A stretch of 64,000 nt of DNA from Roseibium aggregatum (lineage in GTDB: Bacteria > Pseudomonadota > Alphaproteobacteria > Rhizobiales > Stappiaceae), in NCBI RefSeq assembly GCF_017309185.1, contig NZ_JAEKJZ010000005.1, positions 1 to 64,000 of the forward strand. The letters run 5' to 3'. Each line of letters begins with the position of its first letter. The stretch's first letter is position 1. The position numbers were made by a program, and so were the translations under genes. Shown here in pieces: positions 58,221 to 64,000 of this stretch. The notes beneath the pieces were generated by a model. The model did not search any database and was not told the DNA's origin. It saw only the letters and a list, made by a program, of their open reading frames with translations.

Positions 58221-59462
58221 TCAGGCAGACCCTTCCAGAATCCGGGTTTCGGGAACGAATGTCACGAACTTCGTGCCCCGCGCAGCCAGGTCGTTGTTCT
58301 GCTTTCGGACCTCGTCAGCGATGTTCCAGGGCAGAATGATCAGGTAGTCCGGCCTACGGTCCTGAAGAGCCGATGGCGGCAGAATGGGAATGTGGCTGCC
58401 GGGCATGAATTTACCCTGTTTCGCCGCAGCGGCGTCACAGACGAAGGGCAGGAGGTCCGGCTTGACGCCGGCGAAGTTCAAAAGCGTGTTGCCCTTGGCG
58501 GCGGCGCCGTAGCCGGCAACCGACTTCCCGTCCCTTTTGGCTTCCAGCAGGAAAGCAAGGAAGTTGTTTTTTACCCGTTCGGCACGCGGCTGAAACGCTT
58601 CGTAGAACTCAGGCGTTTCCATGCCGCGCCGGTTTTCCTCCGCGAGCAGATCGCCGACGGAACCTGTTTCCTTGTGGTCACTCTCCTTCAGGCAGCCGAA
58701 CACGCGCAGGCTGCCGCCATGCGTGGGGAGTTCCTGGACGTCGAAGACCCGGAGGCCGGCGGCCGCGAAGATGCGGGCGACCGTGCCGAGCGACAGATAG
58801 GAGTAATGCTCGTGGTAGACGGTGTCGAACTGGCAGAATTCGACAAGGCGCATCAAATGGGGAAACTCGAGCGTGACCACGCCTTCCGGCTTCAGCATGC
58901 GGGCGAGCCCGCGCGTGAAGTCGTTGATGTCCGGGACATGGGCATAGACGTTGTTGCCGATGATCAGGTCGGCGGCGCTTCCGGACGTGGCGAGCTCCTC
59001 CGCCAGGGCTTCGCCGAAAAACTTGCGCAGCACCGGTACGTCGAGCGCTTCCGCGGCCGCGGCCGTCGAGGCGGTCGGCTCGATACCGAGGCAGGGGATG
59101 CCGGCGGCAACGAAGTTCCTGAGCAGGTAACCGTCGTTGGCGGCGACTTCCACCACGAAGCTGTCCTTGTTCAGGCCAAGCCTGTCGGTCATGTCATCGC
59201 AATAGCGGGCCGCATGCGCCAGCCAGCTTTTCGAGGTCGAGGAGAAATAGGCATAATCCGCGTCGAACAGGTTCCCGGCGTCGGCGTAATCCTGCGTCTG
59301 CACCAGAAGGCAACTGTCGCAGACCATCAGCCTCAAGGGATAGGTGAGCTCCGGCGCGAAGAGGGCGTCCGCTGTCAGATAGGCGTTCGACGGCGGCGCG
59401 TAGCCCAGGTCGAGAAACTGCCGGGTGAGGGTGCTTCCGCAATGGCGGCAGGTCTGGTTCAT
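58221..59462 (-). CDS. Sugar C-methyltransferase (TylCIII type)
   Basis: This 413-residue protein has the three-part layout of NDP-hexose C-methyltransferases: an N-terminal zinc site (CRHCGS and MVCDSCLLVQ), a SAM domain (FVVEVAANDGYLLRNFV) and a C-terminal domain with VAGYGAAAKGNTLLNF. The active-site motif YHEHYSYLS, with the general base His/Tyr, is intact. Such enzymes add a methyl group to C3 of a 4-keto sugar nucleotide. It overlaps the rfbC gene by four bases. This implies a branched-chain deoxysugar. Confidence 0.93.
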   Translation of the reverse strand: MNQTCRHCGSTLTRQFLDLGYAPPSNAYLTADALFAPELTYPLRLMVCDSCLLVQTQDYADAGNLFDADYAYFSSTSKSWLAHAARYCDDMTDRLGLNKDSFVVEVAANDGYLLRNFVAAGIPCLGIEPTASTAAAAEALDVPVLRKFFGEALAEELATSGSAADLIIGNNVYAHVPDINDFTRGLARMLKPEGVVTLEFPHLMRLVEFCQFDTVYHEHYSYLSLGTVARIFAAAGLRVFDVQELPTHGGSLRVFGCLKESDHKETGSVGDLLAEENRRGMETPEFYEAFQPRAERVKNNFLAFLLEAKRDGKSVAGYGAAAKGNTLLNFAGVKPDLLPFVCDAAAAKQGKFMPGSHIPILPPSALQDRRPDYLIILPWNIADEVRKQNNDLAARGTKFVTFVPETRILEGSA

Positions 59463-60004
59463 GAAATCGGGTCCACCTTCGTGAGGGGCGGCAGGTTCTT
59501 GTCGCGTTCGGAAATGGTGCCGATGTCCAGTGGCCAGGCGATGGCGACATCAGCATCCTTGTGATGCAACCCGCCTTCGTGCTCCGGGCTGTAGCTCTCG
59601 GAATGGAAATACAACAGCTCCGCGTCCGGAGTAAGCGTCTGGAAGCCGTGGGCGAAGCCGGTGGGAATGTAGATCATCTCGCCGCCCTCGGCGGTGAGTG
59701 TCACAGACGACCATTGTCCGAAGGTCGTCGACCCCATGCGCAGGTCGACGATCACGTCGAAGACCGCGCCGTGCATGCATTTCACCAGCTTGGCGTCCGC
59801 TTTCGGAGGCTTTTGAAAATGCATGCCGCGCAGCGTTCCCTGGTCCGCGCTGTAGGACACGTTGCACTGGGACCAGATCTCGTTCAGGCCGTGCTGCCGG
59901 AACTCCTCCCGGCAGAACAGGCGCGCGAAAAACCCACGGCTGTCGCCCCGGCGCTCCAGGTCGATGCGGTAGGCGCCCGCAAGAGGAAGCGGCGTGAACC
60001 TCAT
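59459..60004 (-). CDS. rfbC: dTDP-4-dehydrorhamnose 3,5-epimerase family
   Basis: This 181-residue cupin has the hallmark RGDSRGFFARLF and QCNVSYSADQGTLRGMHFQ segments and PTGFAHGFQTL, with the catalytic His in GMHFQ and Tyr near the C-terminus. It inverts the sugar at C3 and/or C5. In this operon it should act on the CDP-4-keto-6-deoxyglucose made by the enzyme encoded upstream, not on the dTDP form. It overlaps neighbours by four bases on each side. Confidence 0.93.
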   Translation of the reverse strand: MRFTPLPLAGAYRIDLERRGDSRGFFARLFCREEFRQHGLNEIWSQCNVSYSADQGTLRGMHFQKPPKADAKLVKCMHGAVFDVIVDLRMGSTTFGQWSSVTLTAEGGEMIYIPTGFAHGFQTLTPDAELLYFHSESYSPEHEGGLHHKDADVAIAWPLDIGTISERDKNLPPLTKVDPIS

Positions 60005-61047
60005 CCGGCTGCCTCGAAGGCGGCGATCTGGGCGCGGGTGATTTCAAGCGGGTCGGCGCCGTCCGCGACCGAGCGGTACCAGTCGACGGTCTGCCGGATC
60101 GCGTCGTCGAACCTCCAGACGGGGGCCCAGTCCAGTTCGCAGCGTGCCTTGTCGATCGACAGCGACAGGCGCCCGGCCTCGTGGACCGCCTGCGGGTCCG
60201 AGGCGTCGATCCATTCGCCCGGCCAGTGGTTCAGGATGGTTTCGGCGAGCTTGCGGACGGAAAAGATATCGGCCGGTTCCGGACCGAAATTGTATCCGGA
60301 CTGGAAACTTCCGTCTTCCGCGCCATGCAGCCGTTCGGCCAGTGTCAGGTAGCCGTTCAGGGGATCGAGCACGTGCTGCCAGGGTCGGATGGAGGCCGGA
60401 TTGCGGATCTTGATCGGTTTGCCGTCCCTCAGCGCCCGGATGATATCCGGCACCAGCCGGTCTTCCGCCCAGTCGCCGCCACCAATGACATTGCCCGCGC
60501 GCGCCGTGGCTATTTTCAGGCCGTTTTCGCCGAAGGACCGCCGCCAGCTTGCGGAGACGAGTTCCGTGGCGGCCTTCGAGGCGGAGTAGGGATCGTAGCC
60601 GCCGAGGGGATCGGTTTCCCGGTAGGCATAGGCCCATTCGTTGTTCTCGTAGACCTTGTCGGTGGTCACGACGATGGCCGTGACCGGCCGCTCCAGCCGG
60701 TGAAGCGCATCGAGAAGGTGAACGGTTCCCATGACGTTGGTCGCCCAGTTTCCGACAGGATCCTTGTAGGAGCGGCGAACCAGCGCCTGGGCGGCGAGAT
60801 GAAGGACGATGTCCGGCTTGAACGTGGCAACTTCCCGCAGCACTCCGGCCGCGTCGCGGATGTCATGAAAGGTTCCGGACATCCGGGTATCCAGCTTCAA
60901 CTGGCCGTAAAGGCTGGCGTCGTCTTCCGGTGGCAACGCGATGCCGTGGACGTCTGCTCCACGTCCGAGCAGCAATTCACTGAGCCAGGCTCCCTTGAAG
61001 CCTGTATGACCGGTCACGAGGACCTTTTTGCCCTGCCAGAAACCCAT
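60001..61047 (-). CDS. rfbG: CDP-glucose 4,6-dehydratase
   Basis: This 348-residue short-chain dehydrogenase has the start KVLVTGHTGFKGAWLSELLL, the active-site region VTTDKVYENNEWAYAYRETD and the YSASKAATEL motif. It turns CDP-glucose into CDP-4-keto-6-deoxyglucose, the starting point for 3,6-dideoxy and 6-deoxy sugars. The length matches RfbG (about 357). It lies 6 bases after rfbF and overlaps rfbC by four bases. Confidence 0.95.
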   Translation of the reverse strand: MGFWQGKKVLVTGHTGFKGAWLSELLLGRGADVHGIALPPEDDASLYGQLKLDTRMSGTFHDIRDAAGVLREVATFKPDIVLHLAAQALVRRSYKDPVGNWATNVMGTVHLLDALHRLERPVTAIVVTTDKVYENNEWAYAYRETDPLGGYDPYSASKAATELVSASWRRSFGENGLKIATARAGNVIGGGDWAEDRLVPDIIRALRDGKPIKIRNPASIRPWQHVLDPLNGYLTLAERLHGAEDGSFQSGYNFGPEPADIFSVRKLAETILNHWPGEWIDASDPQAVHEAGRLSLSIDKARCELDWAPVWRFDDAIRQTVDWYRSVADGADPLEITRAQIAAFEAAG

Positions 61048-61053
61048 TGAACC

Positions 61054-61818
61054 CTACCAGATCTTCCAGGGCGCGTTGCCGGTTTGCCAAAGCTTCTCGA
61101 GCTGGTTCTTGTCCCGGAGCGTGTCCATCGCGGCCCAGAAGCCCGCGTGGCGGTAGACGCCTAGTTGCCCGTCCCGGGCGAGACTTTCCAGCGGATCGGC
61201 TTCCCAGGGCATCTCGTCGCCGTCGATGCGCGACAGGACGGACGGCTCGCAGACGAAATAACCGCCGTTGATCCACTGGCCGTCGCCTTGCGGTTTTTCG
61301 AGGAAACTGGTCACGCGGCCTTCGGAAATGTCGAGTGCGCCGTAGCGGCCGGGCGGTTGAATGGCGGTGACGGTCGCCTCAAGCCCGCTGGCCTTGTGCT
61401 GGGCGACCAGTTTTTCGACTTGAACGTCCGCGACGCCGTCGCCGTAAGTCAGGCAGAACGTCCCGTCGATATAGTCCGCGACCCGCTTGATGCGCCCGCC
61501 GGTCATGGTCGTTTCGCCGGTGTCGACCAGCGTGACTTTCCACGGCTCCGCCTGCTGGCGGTGCACTTCCATGCGGTTTTCGTCCATGTGGAAGGTGACG
61601 TCCGACATGTGCAGGAAGTAGTTGGCGAAATATTCCTTGATCACATAACCCTTGTAGCCGCAGCAGACGACGAATTCGGTAATGCCGTTCGCCGCATAGA
61701 TCTTCATGATGTGCCAGAGGATCGGCCGGCCGCCGATCTCGATCATCGGCTTGGGCTTCAGGTGGGATTCTTCGCTTATACGAGTCCCCAAACCGCCAGC
61801 AAGGATTACTGCTTTCAT
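61054..61818 (-). CDS. rfbF: Glucose-1-phosphate cytidylyltransferase
   Basis: This 254-residue protein starts [20 protein letters not shown], and has [20 protein letters not shown] and [11 protein letters not shown], the signature of glucose-1-phosphate cytidylyltransferases. It makes CDP-glucose from CTP and glucose 1-phosphate. I used the ATG at 61818, which gives the family length (about 257). It is the first enzyme of the deoxysugar operon and lies 158 bases after the glycosyltransferase gene. Confidence 0.95.
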   Translation of the reverse strand: MKAVILAGGLGTRISEESHLKPKPMIEIGGRPILWHIMKIYAANGITEFVVCCGYKGYVIKEYFANYFLHMSDVTFHMDENRMEVHRQQAEPWKVTLVDTGETTMTGGRIKRVADYIDGTFCLTYGDGVADVQVEKLVAQHKASGLEATVTAIQPPGRYGALDISEGRVTSFLEKPQGDGQWINGGYFVCEPSVLSRIDGDEMPWEADPLESLARDGQLGVYRHAGFWAAMDTLRDKNQLEKLWQTGNAPWKIW

Positions 61819-61976
61819 TTCACACCATGAACTAACCGGTCGACGCGAACCTTCCGCAGAGGCCGGGAATGATCGGGCTGCTGTGCTGCCGGAGTCGCCA
61901 GGGACCCTTTTCGTCACACCTTGTTGTTTCGGCGTCTATCTAGCAAAGGCTGCACGGGCTGCAAACAGGTTTCGGC

Positions 61977-62846
61977 CTATTTTCGCAGGCGGAGGCTCCG
62001 CAGCAGGTGGTCTTCAAGATCGTAGCGGGTCTTGACCCGGCTGTCGCGCCACAGGCGGCGGAACAATCTGACACGGGTGCCGAAGGAGACCTGCGGCAGC
62101 TTGTTCACCACCTTGTAGCAGCCATAGGTGTAATTGAGCCGTTGCCGGAACTTGCCCAGAAAGGTCTTGGCGCCATATTTCTCGAACGAGCCGGACCCTT
62201 CCGTGAAGATGAACTCCGCGTCCTCGACCCAGACCGCCAGATCCCGCATGACAAACTCTGCAACCACATAGGATGCGACACACCAGGCATGCGGATATTC
62301 GCTCCAGCGGCGGATCATGATCTCGGCGCCGCCTTTCGACCGGTAGAGCCCGTAGCACCAGTCCGACGGGTAGGCGAGGCTGCGCGGAACGACGCCATCC
62401 GCAAGTGACTTCCCGTAGCCGAAGATGATGGGGTCCGGGCGCATCACGCGCTCTTCGTCGCCCTTGACCCGCCTGACGGTCGGTGCCGCCAGCAGCTTTT
62501 CCGGATTGTCGTTGAGTGCCTTGACCAGGCCGGACAGGAAATTCAGGCTGGAAAAGTCGTCACAGGCGCGCAGGCAGAAATAGTCCGCGTGATCCCGGCC
62601 GTACTTCATGCAGAAAACGAAATTCTCCACCGCCGAGAGATGCTTTTCCTGGGTCAGCACCTCGAAGCGCGGGTCTTTTTCGCAATAGGCGCGCGCGATT
62701 TCGGCGGTTCCGTCGATCGACTTGTTGTCGACGATGATCGCTCTGAAGTCGGTGAAATCCTGATTGGCGATGCAATCGAGGCTTTCCCGCATCGTTCGCT
62801 CGCCGTTGTAGATCGGAAATAAAACCAAGACTTTGGGAGTGCTCAC
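61977..62846 (-). CDS. Family 2 glycosyltransferase
   Basis: This 289-residue protein has a GT-A fold with KVLVLFPIYNGERTMRESLD at the N-terminus, the metal/nucleotide site with RAIIVDNKSIDGTAE, and LRACDDFSSL. It lacks a membrane segment. A GTG at 62846 with CAGG upstream gives the natural domain start; an ATG at 62981 would add 45 residues without a domain. It may transfer the CDP-sugar product, or another sugar, to a growing polysaccharide. It is transcribed in the same direction as the deoxysugar operon. Confidence 0.83.
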   Translation of the reverse strand: MSTPKVLVLFPIYNGERTMRESLDCIANQDFTDFRAIIVDNKSIDGTAEIARAYCEKDPRFEVLTQEKHLSAVENFVFCMKYGRDHADYFCLRACDDFSSLNFLSGLVKALNDNPEKLLAAPTVRRVKGDEERVMRPDPIIFGYGKSLADGVVPRSLAYPSDWCYGLYRSKGGAEIMIRRWSEYPHAWCVASYVVAEFVMRDLAVWVEDAEFIFTEGSGSFEKYGAKTFLGKFRQRLNYTYGCYKVVNKLPQVSFGTRVRLFRRLWRDSRVKTRYDLEDHLLRSLRLRK

Positions 62847-63075
62847 CTGATTTACCTGTTCGATTTCCGGTCTTCGCGCATTTTCAGGTCTGGAAGCCGA
62901 TGAAACAAAAGCCGCCAACCGATGCCGGTCGCGTACCGCTTCAACATACCCGCCAGCCCCGTTGGACAGCTTCGCCGACATGGGCTAATGCATCGGCCCA
63001 TGAACATCCCGAGGCTTGAGGTCTGTCGTCCCAGCCCTCTGGATCGCCAAAAACTCCTGTTATCAGAAAACGCGC

Positions 63076-63816
63076 ATGGATTTTTTTCAGCTGAGGAATT
63101 TTTTCAAGTTCGCCCCCTCTATGGCAGGACTCGTACCCAAAAAATACCTTTTTATCCATATTCCCAAGAATGCCGGGATGGCGATCCGCTCGATCGAAGA
63201 GCTTCAGCCGCGCATGATCATCGTGTCCAGGCGGCGCCTCGTGAGCAGCGACTACGCCGAAAACCTGAAGGCTTCCATGGAACGGCTCGGCCACAAACCG
63301 GCCTACGCGCATGCAAGACTGATCGACGTGGACAAGAGCGCACGCAAGGGCACGATACCGTTTGCCGTGGTGCGAAACCCCTGGGCGCGGGTGGTGTCGC
63401 GGTTCAAGTTCGCGGTCCAGACAAGAAGCGCCGTGCATGGGGAACAGCTTTCTGGAAAGGCCGGTTTCGAGGCATTTCTGGACGAAAGGCACAAGTGGGG
63501 GCATCAGGATTATCTCTGGCACCGCCCCATCATGGGATGGTATCCGCAGGCCGAGTACGTGACCGACGAAACGGGTAAGGTCGCCTGCACCATTCTCCGC
63601 CAGGAATACCTCGCCGAGGAGGCCAGGACTTACTTCGATATCAGGACCGAAGTCCCGCGGAAGAACGTCTCCGCGAAAATCGGTTCCGGGTACCAGGATC
63701 TCTATGACGCGAAATCCATACAAATCGTGGGGGATTGGTATAAGAAAGACATTGAGACGTTCGGGTTCGATTTCGATAAACCTGCGCAGAAGAACACTCT
63801 GTATTCCGAACGTTGA
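63076..63816 (+). CDS. Sulfotransferase family protein, paralogue 2
   Basis: This 246-residue protein has the PAPS 5' loop HIPKNAG at residues 28-34 and the 3' site FAVVRNPWARVVSRF. It shares with the first copy the order of conserved blocks, for example FLDERHKWG followed by MGWYPQAEYV. It is cytoplasmic, with no signal peptide. It is 41 bases upstream of a third copy on the same strand. Confidence 0.87.
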   Translation: MDFFQLRNFFKFAPSMAGLVPKKYLFIHIPKNAGMAIRSIEELQPRMIIVSRRRLVSSDYAENLKASMERLGHKPAYAHARLIDVDKSARKGTIPFAVVRNPWARVVSRFKFAVQTRSAVHGEQLSGKAGFEAFLDERHKWGHQDYLWHRPIMGWYPQAEYVTDETGKVACTILRQEYLAEEARTYFDIRTEVPRKNVSAKIGSGYQDLYDAKSIQIVGDWYKKDIETFGFDFDKPAQKNTLYSER

Positions 63817-63857
63817 CGGTCCGCCGGGAATTCAAGCAATAACGATAAGAGACGCAG

Positions 63858-64000
63858 ATGATATCAGGTGAGACCAAAAACCGGCTGGGCTATCTGGCGG
63901 TCAAATTCAGGCTCAGGCCCAAGCGCTACCTCTTCATTCACATTCCCAAGAATGCCGGGACGGCGATCAAGGGCGCGGAACAGCTTCGCGGCAAGATAAT
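63858..64000 (+). CDS. Sulfotransferase family protein, paralogue 3 (partial)
   Basis: The first 47 codons are present before the window ends. They carry KRYLFIHIPKNAGTAI, with HIPKNAG again at residues 28-34. The ATG at 63858 is preceded by AAGAGACG. The rest of the protein, including the 3' phosphate site, lies outside the window. It forms a tandem pair with the second copy. Confidence 0.78.
   Translation, partial: MISGETKNRLGYLAVKFRLRPKRYLFIHIPKNAGTAIKGAEQLRGKI

Overview
The window looks like chromosome from a high-GC alphaproteobacterium, most plausibly a marine or host-associated member of the Hyphomicrobiales (Roseibium/Labrenzia/Stappia-like). The supports are an alphaproteobacterial LexA box (GTTC-N7-GTTC) directly upstream of mmcB, a rhizobial-style xylose ABC system with a short single-domain ATPase, a sulfide-detoxification cluster of the Blh/BigR type, and two short LbtU-free ABC/isomerase sugar operons in rhizobial style. 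The taxonomic placement is inference; no rRNA or tRNA gene is visible.

Layout. 1-1054: the end of an IS3-type element that has cut off an AAA ATPase gene, then a gene-poor stretch. 1055-10727: an eight-gene minus-strand carbohydrate operon (substrate-binding protein, two permeases, ATPase, two sugar isomerase/epimerases, a Gfo/Idh/MocA dehydrogenase, an aldo/keto reductase), controlled by a divergent LacI-family repressor with two helically phased operators. 11108-18637: a complete seven-gene V/A-type ATPase operon in the order B-D-I-K-E-DUF2764-A, followed by a Crp/Fnr regulator. 19536-21740: a periplasmic cysteine hydrolase and a divergent NMT1/THI5-type binding protein with a RutR-like box between them. 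21803-25563: an SDR-DoxX fusion, a DUF2269 protein, a 35-residue membrane protein, a BCCT transporter and another small membrane protein. 25738-26042: a 305-bp element with nested inverted repeats. 26165-30512: a ROK regulator translationally coupled to a di-haem peroxidase-like protein and a CRTAC1/ASPIC protein. 30773-36947: xylFHG-xylB-xylA. 37011-37170: a large GC-rich palindromic repeat. 37233-38381: SOS-controlled mmcB and a small exported protein. 38418-43866: a sulfide/persulfide cluster (two YeeE/YedE halves, persulfide dioxygenase, rhodanese-SQR fusion, SulP) with an AT-rich operator candidate. 44025-54028: a DedA-PAP2 fusion, polyphosphate:AMP phosphotransferase, a serine-glyoxylate-type aminotransferase, an N-formylglutamate hydrolase-like protein, an FAD amino-acid-oxidase-like protein, glutaryl-CoA dehydrogenase and its divergent LysR. 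54177-64000: a surface-polysaccharide region with three paralogous small sulfotransferases, a YegS-like lipid kinase and an operon for a CDP-6-deoxy-hexose that is C-methylated and probably acylated.

How the parts work together. The two sugar systems and the glutaryl-CoA and amino-acid enzymes describe a flexible heterotroph. The V-type ATPase proteolipid carries residues that match the sodium-binding site of the Enterococcus hirae rotor ring, so the complex is predicted to move Na+, which with a Na+-type BCCT carrier fits a saline habitat. The polysaccharide region predicts a branched-chain (C-methyl) deoxysugar and sulfated glycans. The features most deserving of follow-up are the circularly permuted V-ATPase operon, the ROK/di-haem/CRTAC1 coupling, the sulfotransferase family next to the C-methyl sugar operon, and the nested inverted-repeat element.
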